Shown here: positions 1 through 9,561 of the stretch, one piece after another
Layout: every line of letters starts with the position of its first letter
How positions within the stretch are numbered: the first letter of the stretch is position 1
Assembly: GCA_003240775.1 (NCBI GenBank)
Contig: QFNI01000030.1
Span: 1-45,853, forward strand
Direction: 5' to 3'
DNA length: 45,853 bases
Source: Mesorhizobium amorphae
GTDB taxonomy: Bacteria; Pseudomonadota; Alphaproteobacteria; Rhizobiales; Rhizobiaceae
Notes under the pieces: model-generated
Told to the model about the DNA's origin: nothing
Databases searched by the model: none
What the model saw: only the letters and a program-made list of their open reading frames with translations
Made by a program: the position numbers and the translations under genes

Positions 1-164
1 ACGCCTTCGTTGACGAGGTGATGGCGCTTTTCGCATCCGAACCCACCCCGCCCGAGATCCTGGTGGAGCGCGTCCGCTTCCTGCGCGCGGCGGAAGCCGA
101 AAACCGCTTCGACGACACGATGGCCAAGCTGAACGCGATGGCCTCCGCCGCCCGCCAGGAATGA
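1..164 (+). CDS. SDR-family oxidoreductase, DltE-like, C-terminal end only
   Basis: The window opens inside this gene; about 53 codons and the TGA stop at 162-164 are visible. The visible tail contains ILVERVRFLRAAEAENRFD followed by a short helix, which I recognise as the C-terminal signature of the DltE-like short-chain dehydrogenase group (COG3967). The catalytic Rossmann core lies upstream of the window, so substrate and cofactor cannot be judged. It is followed by about 98 bases without a gene before the flavin monooxygenase at 263. The family call rests on this tail alone and is therefore moderate. Confidence 0.5.
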   Translation, partial: AFVDEVMALFASEPTPPEILVERVRFLRAAEAENRFDDTMAKLNAMASAARQE

Positions 165-262
165 GCAGGGCGCTGAGCGCAACGGAAGCCGGCACAGGCG
201 CATTGCAAAAGGCGCGCACTCTCCCGTAATCCTCGGTCCCGCCATCCGGTCCCGAGGCCCTC

Positions 263-1354
263 ATGCTCAAGTCCCATCCGCTCCACGGCCCCAACCGCCT
301 CAAGCTCGGCGTGTTCTCGCTCAACGCCGATGGCGGCCTGGCCATCACCGACGTGCCCGAGCGCTGGCGCGCCGGCTGGGCGGACAATCTTTCCGCCGCC
401 CAGATCGCCGACCGCGCGGGCCTCGAATTCCTGCTTCCCATCGCGCGCTGGCGCGGCTTCGGCGGCAAGAACCGCGTGCGCGAGTGGTCCTACGAGACCT
501 TCACCTGGGCAGCGGGCCTTGCCGCCGCCACGACGCGGATCGGCCTTTTCTCCACCGTCCACGTGCCGCTCGTGCACCCGCTCTATGCCGCAAAGGCGCT
601 CGCCACCGTCGATCACATCGCAGACGGCCGCGCGGGCCTCAACATCGTCTGCGGCTGGAACCCGCGCGAGTTCGGCATGTTCGGCACCACCCTGGTCGAG
701 AAGGGCTACGACCAGGCCGCCGAATGGCTGGAAATCCTCGAACGCCTCTACGCGAGCGACGAGCCCATCGATTTCGCCGGAACCTTCTACACGCTGAAGG
801 AGGCCGTCAGCCGCCCGGCCTCGCTGCAACGCCCGCGTCCCGTTACCATGAATGCGGCCTTCGGCGAGCCGGGGCGCCACTTCGCGGCCAACCACTGCGA
901 TTTTCTGTTCACCACCTTCTCCGAGATCGCGGAAGCCGGCCGGCATGTCTCCGACATCCGCGAGCGCGCGGACAAGGCCGGTCGCCGGGTCGGCTGCTAC
1001 ACGGTTGCCCATGTGGTCTGCCGCCCCACCGTGGAGGAAGCGCGCGCCTATTATGACCGGTACGCCGTGCTGCTTGCCGACCACGAGGCGGTGGACGCCC
1101 ACATGGCCGGCAAGAAGGAGTTCAGCCAATCCCACGATGCCGCGGCCTACGACCGCTACCGCCAGCGCTTCGCGGGCGGCGCGGGCTCCTATCCGCTCGT
1201 CGGCTCGCCCGAGACGATCGCCGAGGAGATGGCCGCCATCTCCGCCCAGGGCTATGACGGCATCGCGCTGTCTTTCGTGAACTACACGCAGGAACTGCCC
1301 TTCTTCTGCGATCACGTTCTCCCGCTTCTCGCCGGCCAGGGTCTTCGCCAATGA
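263..1354 (+). CDS. LLM-class flavin-dependent monooxygenase, RutA-like
   Basis: A 363-residue luciferase-like (bacterial luciferase fold, TIM barrel) monooxygenase, full length for the family. The segment ARWRGFGG (residues 61-68) and GRAGLNIVCGWNPREF (122-137) match the RutA/alkanesulfonate monooxygenase group, which uses reduced FMN and O2; RutA itself opens the uracil ring. The partner flavin reductase is not encoded in this window. The gene overlaps the thioesterase at 1351 by ATGA, so the two are translationally coupled, and a MarR gene follows. A second paralogue lies at 28517-29629. The substrate is unknown; the neighbourhood suggests an aromatic or heterocyclic compound, or a ring amide, related to tryptophan/anthranilate breakdown. 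The family is secure, the substrate is not. Confidence 0.85.
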   Translation: MLKSHPLHGPNRLKLGVFSLNADGGLAITDVPERWRAGWADNLSAAQIADRAGLEFLLPIARWRGFGGKNRVREWSYETFTWAAGLAAATTRIGLFSTVHVPLVHPLYAAKALATVDHIADGRAGLNIVCGWNPREFGMFGTTLVEKGYDQAAEWLEILERLYASDEPIDFAGTFYTLKEAVSRPASLQRPRPVTMNAAFGEPGRHFAANHCDFLFTTFSEIAEAGRHVSDIRERADKAGRRVGCYTVAHVVCRPTVEEARAYYDRYAVLLADHEAVDAHMAGKKEFSQSHDAAAYDRYRQRFAGGAGSYPLVGSPETIAEEMAAISAQGYDGIALSFVNYTQELPFFCDHVLPLLAGQGLRQ

Positions 1355-1761
1355 GCTTTTCCGTCACCCGCCCCTTGCGCTTCGGCGACTGCGACCCGTC
1401 CGGCATCGCCTATTTCCCGTCCTACCTGAACATCCTGGTCGGCGTGGTGGAGGAGTTCTTCGCGAGCCTCGGCGCGCCCTGGCCCCGCTTGACCACCGAA
1501 GAGCGCATCGGCACCCCCACGATCCGCCTCGACTGCACCTTCAAGAGCCCGGGGATGCACGGCATGGAGATGCTTTTTACGATCCATGTGCGCGCGGTCG
1601 GCCGCACCTCGCTCGACCTCTTCCACGAGGTGTCGCACGAGGGCCAGCTCCTCTGGTCGGCCGAGCAGCGGCTGGTCGCCACCTCGCTCGAAACCCACAA
1701 ATCCTGCCCTTGGCCTGATGCTTTGCGTCAAGCACTATCGGCCCGGATCGAAACGGACTGA
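1351..1761 (+). CDS. Acyl-CoA thioesterase, 4-hydroxybenzoyl-CoA thioesterase type
   Basis: A 136-residue single hot-dog domain protein, normal length for the YbgC/4HBT group. The motif FGDCDPSGIAYFP (residues 11-23) aligns with that of Pseudomonas 4-hydroxybenzoyl-CoA thioesterase, and Asp15 falls on its catalytic Asp17. It probably hydrolyses an aryl- or alicyclic-CoA thioester in the cytoplasm. Its ATG overlaps the stop of the upstream monooxygenase (ATGA), and it precedes a MarR gene and the anthraniloyl-CoA operon. A role in releasing CoA from anthraniloyl-CoA or a dead-end intermediate is plausible but inferred. Family confidence is high, substrate confidence low. Confidence 0.85.
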   Translation: MSFSVTRPLRFGDCDPSGIAYFPSYLNILVGVVEEFFASLGAPWPRLTTEERIGTPTIRLDCTFKSPGMHGMEMLFTIHVRAVGRTSLDLFHEVSHEGQLLWSAEQRLVATSLETHKSCPWPDALRQALSARIETD

Positions 1762-1788
1762 GCCGATGAAGCCCAGAGGCGAGGCAAC

Positions 1789-2397
1789 ATGGCAGCGACG
1801 CGCCGCCGGACGCTTGCGGCGGCGGGCGGAACGGGGCTTGCGCTGTTTCTTGCGACCCGCCTCGGCCTCGAGCGCATGACCGGCGAAGCCCCTCCGCCCG
1901 GCCAGGCCTGGCTCGACGCCGAAACGCGCGTGGGCGAAGCCCCCCACGAGCATGGCGACGACCTGCGCCTCTGGCTGCGCCTGCTCACCTGCTCGACCCT
2001 TGTCGAGAACGAGGTTCGCCGCCGCCTGCGCGACGAGTTCGGAACCACGCTGCCCCGCTTCGACCTGATGGCCCAGCTCGAGCGCGCGCCCGACGGCATG
2101 GTGATCGGCGATCTTTCCAAGCGCATGATGGTGTCGCCCGGCAACATGACCGATCTTGTCGACCGCATGGTGGATGCGGGGCACCTCGTGCGCTCCTCGC
2201 CGCCCAACGACCGCCGCGTCCAGATCATCGCGCTGACGCCCGAAGGCCACGCCTTCTTCCGCCGCATGGCCGACCGCCACAGCGTCTGGATCGGCGAATT
2301 CTTCGCCGGGCTGCCGAGCCCGGCCATCGCCTCGCTCACCCAGGAGCTCGGCACCCTCAAGCAGTCGATCCGCTCAGCCCTCGCCGCGAAGGGCTGA
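1789..2397 (+). CDS. MarR-family transcriptional regulator
   Basis: A winged-helix regulator of 202 residues from the ATG at 1789, which has a purine-rich GAGGCGAGG just upstream. The N-terminal 55 residues are longer than usual, and an internal ATG at 1876 would give a more typical length of 173. The HTH and wing lie at about residues 95-150: VIGDLSKRMMVSPGNMTDLV, then VDAGHLVRSSPPNDRRVQII, then LTPEGHAFF. MarR proteins beside aryl-CoA pathways often sense a CoA-thioester intermediate. This one follows the thioesterase by 27 bases and lies about 0.8 kb before the ring-cleavage operon. It is the best local candidate to bind the inverted repeat at 3126-3139. The ligand is inferred only. Confidence 0.85.
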   Translation: MAATRRRTLAAAGGTGLALFLATRLGLERMTGEAPPPGQAWLDAETRVGEAPHEHGDDLRLWLRLLTCSTLVENEVRRRLRDEFGTTLPRFDLMAQLERAPDGMVIGDLSKRMMVSPGNMTDLVDRMVDAGHLVRSSPPNDRRVQIIALTPEGHAFFRRMADRHSVWIGEFFAGLPSPAIASLTQELGTLKQSIRSALAAKG

Positions 2398-2412
2398 GCG
2401 GGGCTCTGGGGC

Positions 2413-3009
2413 CTACTCGGCCTGGTCCTTCGGGCTCCACAGCTTCACAGGCGAGGTCTTCTCGTAGGCCATGCCGCCGGGATAGGAGATCAGCTCCATC
2501 TGCGTGCCCCAGGGCGCCAGGAAATAGAGGATCGACTGGCCGGCGGCTGGGCCTTCCGAGATCGGGATCGGGCCCATGAAGGTTTCCACGCCCGCGCTCT
2601 TCAGGTGGGCGGCGGCAGCTGCGATGTCGTCCACGTAGAAGGCCAGGTGGTGGCCGCCCACGTCGCTGTTGCGCATCGAAACCGTCTTCTGGTCGGGCGC
2701 CTTGTACTGGAAAAGCTCCACATTGGAGCCGTTCCCGCAGCGGATCTGCGTGATCTTCTCGATGGTCGCGCGCGGATCGACCTTCAGCACGTCCTGCATG
2801 AAGGTGCCCTTGTCGTCGGCGATGGGCCCGAACGACATCGCCGCCTCGCAGCCGAGCACGTCGGTGAAGAAGGCGGTGGCCGCCGCGATGTCGGGCACGG
2901 TGATGCCGACATGGTCGATGCCGCGCATGCCCGGCAGGCCGGCGGCATGTGCTGGAAGGCTTGCGGCCATCGCCAGGAGGGCGATGCCGGCACGAAGTGC
3001 GAAGCGCAT
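2413..3009 (-). CDS. Secreted VOC-family (glyoxalase/dioxygenase fold) protein
   Basis: A 198-residue protein with a clear Sec signal peptide (charged start, hydrophobic LLAMAASLPAHAA, cleavage near residue 22-23), followed by a vicinal-oxygen-chelate domain. GIDHVGITVPD (30-40) and GGHHLAFYVDDI (118-129) are the two beta-alpha-beta-beta-beta module starts. His33, Glu98, His121 and Glu172 sit where metal ligands are expected. Most VOC proteins are cytoplasmic, so a periplasmic one is unusual. The start at 3009 is chosen because the signal peptide begins there; the reading frame stays open far upstream but is antisense to the monooxygenase gene. It is transcribed divergently from the 3232 operon and ends 15 bases from the convergent MarR stop. 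The substrate is unknown. Confidence 0.75.
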   Translation of the reverse strand: MRFALRAGIALLAMAASLPAHAAGLPGMRGIDHVGITVPDIAAATAFFTDVLGCEAAMSFGPIADDKGTFMQDVLKVDPRATIEKITQIRCGNGSNVELFQYKAPDQKTVSMRNSDVGGHHLAFYVDDIAAAAAHLKSAGVETFMGPIPISEGPAAGQSILYFLAPWGTQMELISYPGGMAYEKTSPVKLWSPKDQAE

Positions 3010-3125
3010 GGTGGAAATCCTTGTCTGGACGGTTGTTCCCCTCGGGCTCGTGCGCTCGCAGCATCGCGAACCCAAATGGAATGGGAGCACGAAACCGTGT
3101 TCTCGACCATGGCCCCGCCGTAAAA

Positions 3126-3139
3126 TTTCAAACTTGAAA
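3126..3139. promoter_or_regulatory. Perfect inverted repeat TTTCAA-AC-TTGAAA, candidate MarR operator
   Basis: The sequence TTTCAAACTTGAAA is a perfect 6+6 inverted repeat with a 2-base spacer. It lies in an AT-rich patch within the otherwise GC-rich divergent region between the VOC gene (start 3009) and the anthraniloyl-CoA operon (start 3232). Size and symmetry suit a MarR dimer, and a MarR gene is close by at 1789-2397. The pairing of regulator and site is inference; I found no second copy of this repeat in the window. Confidence 0.5.
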
Positions 3140-3231
3140 CTAACTCCGGAAGCGGCCAGACTGCGCCCCGTTCGCTCGAACCCTTTTCCGCTCGCTGCGG
3201 AGCGCCGTTCGGGGGCCAGGGAGATTGCAGA

Positions 3232-5553
3232 ATGCGGATCGTGTGCGTGGGCGGCGGCCCGGCCGGCCTTTATTTCGCGCTTCTGATGAAGCGCCAGAAC
3301 CCCTCGCATTCGATCACGGTGGTCGAGCGCAACCGGCCCTTCGACACGTTCGGCTGGGGCGTGGTCTTCTCCGACGCCACCATGGCGGCCATGCGCAAGT
3401 GGGACCCCGAAACCGCAGCCACGATCCAAGACGCCTTCAACCACTGGGACGACATCGAGCTCGTCTTCAAGGGCCGCAAGATCCGCACCACCGGCCACGG
3501 CTTCGTCGGCATCGGCCGCAAGCACATGCTCAACATCCTCCAGGAGCGCTGCCTGGAGCTGGGCGTCGAGCTCGTCTTCGAAACCGACGTGCAGAGCGAC
3601 GCCGATTTCCCCGACGCCGACCTCGTGATCGCGTCCGACGGCGTGAACTCGCGCATCCGCGCAGCCCACACCGAGGTCTTCAAGCCCGACATGGTGATCC
3701 GGCCCAACCGCTTCGTGTGGCTCGGCACCAACAAGGTCTTCGACGCCTTCACCTTCGACTTCCAGCGCACCGAGCACGGCTGGTTCCAGGCCCACATCTA
3801 CAAGTTCGACGACACCACCTCGACCTTCATCGTGGAAACCACGGAAGACGTGTTCAAGGCGCACGGCCTGGACCAGATGAGCCAGGACGAGTCGATCGCC
3901 TTCTGCGAGAAGCTCTTCGCTGAAACGCTGGACGGCCACAGCCTGATGACCAACGCGCGCCACCTGCGCGGCTCCGCCTGGCTCAATTTCGGCCGCCTGA
4001 TCTGCGAGACCTGGAGCTTCCACAACGGCAACTCCCACGTGGTGCTGATGGGCGACAGCGCGCATACCGCCCACTTTGCCATCGGCTCGGGCACCAAGCT
4101 CGCCATTGACGACGCGATCGAGCTGACCCGCCAGTTCGACCTGCACGGCCACGAGGCCAGCAAGATTCCGGCCGTGCTCCAGGCCTACGAGGAAATCCGC
4201 CGCGTCGACGTCGCCCGCATCCAGAATGCCGCGCGCAACGCCATGGAATGGTTCGAGGTGGTCGGCCGCCGTTATGCCGACACGCTCGAGCCCGAGCAGT
4301 TCATGTATTCCATGCTCACCCGCTCCCAGCGCATCTCCCACGAGAACCTGCGCGTGCGCGATCCCGAATGGCTGGAAGGCTACGAGCGCTGGTTCGCCGC
4401 CCGCGCGGGCGTCCAGCCCGACAAGAACGGGGTTGTGCCGCCGCCCATGTTCACCCCCTTCACCGTGCGCGGCCTGACCCTGCCCAACCGCATCGTCGTC
4501 TCGCCGATGGCGATGTATTCCGCAAAAGATGGTCTTGCCGACGACTTCCACCTCGTCCATCTCGGCGCGCGCGCCATGGGCGGCGCGGCCCTCGTCTTCC
4601 CCGAAATGACCTGCGTCTCCCCCGACGGCCGCATCACGCCCGGCTGTCTCGGCATCTGGAACGACGCCCAGGCAGACGCCTTGCGCCGCATCGTCGATTT
4701 CATCCACCGCGACACGCAAGCCAAGGTCGGCGTCCAGCTCGGCCATGCCGGCCGCAAGGGCGCGACCAAGCTCGCCTGGGAAGGCATCGACCAGCCGGTG
4801 GAGGAGGGCGGCTGGGAGCTGATATCGGCGTCGGCCATCCCCTACCTCAAGCACTCCGTCGTCCCCCGCGCGATGACGCGTGACGACATGGACCGCGTGG
4901 TGGCAGACTTCCGCTCCGCCGCCACCCGCGCGCGCGATGTGGGCTTCGACCTCCTCGAACTCCACTGCGCCCACGGCTATCTCCTGTCCTCCTTTCTTTC
5001 GCCGCTCACCAACCATCGCGACGACGAATATGGCAGCAGCCACGAGAACCGCGCGCGCTTTCCCCTCGAAGTGTTCAAGGCCGTCCGCGAAGCGTGGGGC
5101 GACGACAAGCCCATCTCCGTGCGCCTTTCCGCCCATGACTGGTTCGAAGGCGGCAACACGCCAGACGACGCTGCGATCTTCGCGCAGATGTTCAAGGACG
5201 CGGGCGCAGACCTCATCGACTGCTCGTCCGGCCAGGTCGTGAAGGAGGAAAAGCCCGTCTACGGCCGCCTCTTCCAGACGCCCTTCTCCGACAAGATCCG
5301 CAACGAGGTCGGCATTCCCACCATCGCGGTCGGCGCCATCTCCGAGGCCGACCACGCGAACTCCATCATCGCAGCCGGCCGCGCCGATCTCTGCGCGGTG
5401 GCCCGCCCGCACTTGGCCAATCCCTCCTTCGTGCTGCACGAGGCCGCGAAGATCGGCTTCAAGGGCCAGTCCTGGCCCAAGCAATACGCCTCCGCTCGCG
5501 GCCAGCACGAGTCGAACTTGGCGCGCGCCGCGTCTGAGAAAGCCAAGGCATGA
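3232..5553 (+). CDS. 2-aminobenzoyl-CoA monooxygenase/reductase (fused FAD monooxygenase + old yellow enzyme)
   Basis: A 773-residue two-domain flavoprotein. Residues 1-390 form a class A FAD monooxygenase: GGGPAGLY (7-14), SDGVNSR (135-141) and GDSAHTAHF (274-282). Residues about 405-770 form an old-yellow-enzyme (FMN) barrel with QLGHAGRKG (502-510) and HCAHGYLLSSFLSP (578-591). This architecture is that of Azoarcus 2-aminobenzoyl-CoA monooxygenase/reductase, which hydroxylates anthraniloyl-CoA at C5 and reduces the ring to 2-amino-5-oxocyclohex-1-enecarboxyl-CoA. The same architecture is annotated as salicylyl-CoA 5-hydroxylase. Kynureninase, TDO and an aryl-CoA ligase downstream favour anthraniloyl-CoA. 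It is the first gene of a tight operon and ends in an ATGA overlap with the SDR gene. Confidence 0.85.
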   Translation: MRIVCVGGGPAGLYFALLMKRQNPSHSITVVERNRPFDTFGWGVVFSDATMAAMRKWDPETAATIQDAFNHWDDIELVFKGRKIRTTGHGFVGIGRKHMLNILQERCLELGVELVFETDVQSDADFPDADLVIASDGVNSRIRAAHTEVFKPDMVIRPNRFVWLGTNKVFDAFTFDFQRTEHGWFQAHIYKFDDTTSTFIVETTEDVFKAHGLDQMSQDESIAFCEKLFAETLDGHSLMTNARHLRGSAWLNFGRLICETWSFHNGNSHVVLMGDSAHTAHFAIGSGTKLAIDDAIELTRQFDLHGHEASKIPAVLQAYEEIRRVDVARIQNAARNAMEWFEVVGRRYADTLEPEQFMYSMLTRSQRISHENLRVRDPEWLEGYERWFAARAGVQPDKNGVVPPPMFTPFTVRGLTLPNRIVVSPMAMYSAKDGLADDFHLVHLGARAMGGAALVFPEMTCVSPDGRITPGCLGIWNDAQADALRRIVDFIHRDTQAKVGVQLGHAGRKGATKLAWEGIDQPVEEGGWELISASAIPYLKHSVVPRAMTRDDMDRVVADFRSAATRARDVGFDLLELHCAHGYLLSSFLSPLTNHRDDEYGSSHENRARFPLEVFKAVREAWGDDKPISVRLSAHDWFEGGNTPDDAAIFAQMFKDAGADLIDCSSGQVVKEEKPVYGRLFQTPFSDKIRNEVGIPTIAVGAISEADHANSIIAAGRADLCAVARPHLANPSFVLHEAAKIGFKGQSWPKQYASARGQHESNLARAASEKAKA

Positions 5554-6311
5554 GCCACGCGCTCGTCACGGGTGCCGGCACCGGCATCGGCCGCGCGATA
5601 GCGCTCGCGCTGGCCAAGGCCGGCCACCGTGTCACGCTCGCCGGCCGCCGCGCCGGGCCGCTGGAAGCCGTCGCGAACGAGATCGGCGCACAAGCCTTCG
5701 TGCAGCCCGGCTTCGACGTGACCGACGAAGCGGCCGTCACCCAGGGCCTCGCCCAGATCACCGACCGCGCCGGCCCGCTTTCCATCCTCGTCAACTGCGC
5801 GGGCGAAGCCCCTTCCGCCCCCTTCGAGAAGACCGACCTGGCGACCTGGAACCGCGTCATCGCGATCAACCTTTCGGGCGCCTTCCTCGTCACCCGCGCG
5901 GCCCTGCCATCGCTGCGCACCGCGCCTTTCGCCCGCATCGTCAATGTCGCGAGCACCGCCGGCCTCACCGGCTACGCTTACGTGTCCGCCTACTGCGCCG
6001 CCAAGCACGGCGTGGTCGGCCTGACCCGCGCGCTGGCGCTCGAGCTTGCCCGCACCCCCATCACAGTCAATGCCGTCTGCCCCGGCTTCACCGACACACC
6101 CTTGTTGGACACGGCCGTCGAGAACATCCAAAACAAGACCGGCCGCACTGCGGACGAAGCCCGCGCGGCCCTCGCCAAGAGCAATCCGCAGGGCCGCCTG
6201 GTGCAGCCGGAAGAAGTGGCCGACGCGGTTCTCTGGCTCGTGTCGCAAAGCGCATCCGCCATCACCGGTCAGGCCATTCCGGTCGCCGGCGGCGAAGTGA
6301 TGGGAGGATAG
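5550..6311 (+). CDS. SDR-family 3-hydroxyacyl-CoA dehydrogenase-like oxidoreductase
   Basis: A classical 253-residue short-chain dehydrogenase. The NAD(P)-binding motif TGAGTGIG is at 7-14, NCAG at 82-85, and the catalytic set is Ser135, Tyr148 and Lys152 (YCAAK). The C-terminal segment ITGQAIPVAGGEVMGG is the usual substrate-loop end. Its ATG overlaps the monooxygenase stop (ATGA), and an enoyl-CoA hydratase-like gene follows two bases after its stop. In this setting it probably oxidises or reduces a ring hydroxyl/ketone of the alicyclic CoA ester made by the 3232 enzyme. The direction and exact intermediate are inferred. Confidence 0.85.
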   Translation: MSHALVTGAGTGIGRAIALALAKAGHRVTLAGRRAGPLEAVANEIGAQAFVQPGFDVTDEAAVTQGLAQITDRAGPLSILVNCAGEAPSAPFEKTDLATWNRVIAINLSGAFLVTRAALPSLRTAPFARIVNVASTAGLTGYAYVSAYCAAKHGVVGLTRALALELARTPITVNAVCPGFTDTPLLDTAVENIQNKTGRTADEARAALAKSNPQGRLVQPEEVADAVLWLVSQSASAITGQAIPVAGGEVMGG

Positions 6312-6313
6312 CC

Positions 6314-7150
6314 ATGACCGACGCCATGCAAGCCAAGCAGCGGCCTTTCCAGAACCACAAGCCCGAGCACTTCCTTTGGGAAGTCACCGACCGCGTGGCG
6401 ACGCTCACGCTCAACCGCCCTTCCAAGAAGAACCCGCTCACCTTCGAGAGCTACGAGGAGTTGGGCAACCTCTTTCGCTCGCTCCACCGCGCGAGCGACG
6501 TGCGCGCGTTGGTCATCACGGGCGCGGACAACAACTTCTCCTCCGGCGGCGACGTCTTCGAGATCATCGAGCCGCTGACCCGGATGGCGATGCCCGAACT
6601 CCTCGCCTTCACCCGCATGACCGGCGATCTCGTGCGCCAGATCCGCGCCTGCCCGCAGCCTATCATCGCCGCCGTCGACGGCATCTGCGCGGGTGCTGGC
6701 GCCATCATCGCCATGTCTGCTGACCAGCGCTTCGCCACCCCCGAGGCCAAGACCGCCTTCCTCTTCACCCGCGTGGGGCTGGCCGGTGCCGACATGGGCG
6801 CCTGCGGCATCCTCCCCCGCATCGTCGGGCAGGGCAGGGCGGCCGAACTCCTCTTCACCGGCCGCGTGATGACGGCCACTGAGGGCCACGCCTGGGGCTT
6901 CTACAACGCGCTCCACCCCCGCGAATGCCTGCTTGCCGAGGCCCAGCGCTTCGCCCGTTCGCTCGCAGACGGCCCGTGGTTCGCGCATTCCATGACCAAG
7001 AAGATGCTCGACCAGGAATGGTCGATGACCATCGAGGAAATGCTGGAATCCGAAGCCCAGGCCCAGGCCATCTGCATGGCGACAGGCGATTTCCGCCGCG
7101 CCTTCGAGGCCTTCGCAGCCAAAACCAAGCCCGCTTTCGAGGGCAACTGA
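6314..7150 (+). CDS. Crotonase-fold enzyme with non-canonical active site
   Basis: A 278-residue enoyl-CoA hydratase/isomerase-superfamily protein with the oxyanion-hole pattern NNFSSGGD (73-80) and CAGAGA (125-130). Aligned by eye to rat enoyl-CoA hydratase, the two catalytic glutamates (Glu144, Glu164) fall on Ile131 and Arg153, so a standard hydratase reaction is doubtful. The segment VGLAGADMG places Asp160 where dienoyl-CoA isomerase has its Asp204 (VGLAADVG). It may be a ring-opening hydrolase or an isomerase acting on the 2-amino-5-oxocyclohexene-CoA branch. It lies in the operon between the SDR gene and an acyl-CoA dehydrogenase gene, separated from the latter by one base. Fold confidence is high; the reaction is unknown. 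Confidence 0.85.
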   Translation: MTDAMQAKQRPFQNHKPEHFLWEVTDRVATLTLNRPSKKNPLTFESYEELGNLFRSLHRASDVRALVITGADNNFSSGGDVFEIIEPLTRMAMPELLAFTRMTGDLVRQIRACPQPIIAAVDGICAGAGAIIAMSADQRFATPEAKTAFLFTRVGLAGADMGACGILPRIVGQGRAAELLFTGRVMTATEGHAWGFYNALHPRECLLAEAQRFARSLADGPWFAHSMTKKMLDQEWSMTIEEMLESEAQAQAICMATGDFRRAFEAFAAKTKPAFEGN

Positions 7151-7151
7151 C

Positions 7152-8350
7152 ATGGCCCCGTCAGCCACTCGCCCGCCCGACCGCGACCACCTCGCCTGGC
7201 CCTTCTTCGGCGACGAGCACCGCGCACTCGCCCACGACCTCGACGCCTTCATTTCTGACAACGGCCTCGGCACAATCGACCACGCCGATACCGACAACGC
7301 CTGCCGCGCGCTCGTGCGCCGCCTGGGCGAGGGTGGTTTCCTGCGCAACGCCGTTCCCGCCGAATATGGCGGCAACAGCCAGATCCTCGACAGCCGCGCC
7401 CTTTGCGTGATCCGCGAGACCCTCGCCTATGCCGATGGCCTCGCCGACTTCGCCTTCGCCATGCAGGGCCTCGGCACCGGCGCCATCTCCTTGTCCGGCA
7501 CCCCGGAGGTCAAAGCCAATATCCTCCCCCGCATCGCGCGGGGCGAATGGATTTCCGCCTTCGCCCTCTCCGAACCCGAAGCCGGCTCCGATGTCGCGGC
7601 CATGGCCTGCGCCGCGCGCCGGGACGGCGACCACTTCGTCCTCGACGGCGAAAAGACCTGGATCTCCAATGGCGGCATCGCCGATGTCTACACGCTGTTT
7701 GCCCGCACCGGCGAGGCACCCGGCACCCGCGGCATCTCCGCCTTCGTGGTCTATGCCGACACGCCGGGCTTCACGGTCGAAGAGCGCATCGACGTGATCG
7801 CCCCCCACCCGCTCGCTCGCCTGCGCTTCGAAAACTGCCGCATCCCCGCAAGCCAGCTTCTCGGCTCCCCCGGCGAGGGCTTCAAGATCGCCATGCGCAC
7901 GCTCGACATCTTCCGCCCCTCGGTCGCCGCAGCAGCGCTGGGCTTCGCCCGCCGCGCGCTGGACGAAGCGGTCTCCCACGCCCGCTCGCGAAAAATGTTC
8001 GGTGCGACGCTCTCCGACCTCCCCACCGCCCAGAGCACGCTCGGCGAGATGGCGACCGCCATCGATTCCGGCGCGCTCCTCACCTATCGCACCGCCTGGC
8101 GCCGCGACGTGGAGAAGCTTCCGATCACAAGCCACGCCGCCATGGCCAAGATGACCGCCACCGAGAACGCCCAATGGGTGATCGACCAGGCGCTGCAGAT
8201 GTTCGGCGGCCGCGGCGTGCGGGTGGGCGAGATCACCGAACGGCTTTATCGTGAAATCCGCGCGCTTCGCATCTATGAAGGTGCCACCGAAGTGCAAAAG
8301 CTGATCATCGGCCGCGAGCTGATGAAATCGGCCTCTCAGAGGACCACCCC

Positions 8351-8354
<4 letters not shown>
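7152..8354 (+). CDS. Acyl-CoA dehydrogenase
   Basis: A 400-residue FAD acyl-CoA dehydrogenase with all three domains. FALSEPEAGSD marks the flavin/substrate-binding loop, KTWISNGG follows, and the C-terminal YEGATEVQKLIIGREL carries the likely catalytic base Glu376. MFGGRGVR is the FAD-contacting helix start. It starts one base after the crotonase gene and ends in an ATGA overlap with the glutaryl-CoA dehydrogenase-like gene. It should desaturate a CoA ester formed after reduction or opening of the anthraniloyl-CoA ring and pass electrons to ETF. Two acyl-CoA dehydrogenases in a row fit two successive oxidation steps. The exact substrate is inferred. Confidence 0.85.
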
Positions 8355-9550
<1,196 letters not shown>

Positions 9551-9561
9551 CGGGTCCGCAC

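Noticed and set aside
2413..5508. Very long minus-strand open frame covering the VOC gene and extending antisense to the monooxygenase
   Set aside because: Only the last 198 codons look like a protein; the rest is the GC-skewed shadow of the plus-strand flavoprotein gene, with no domain pattern.
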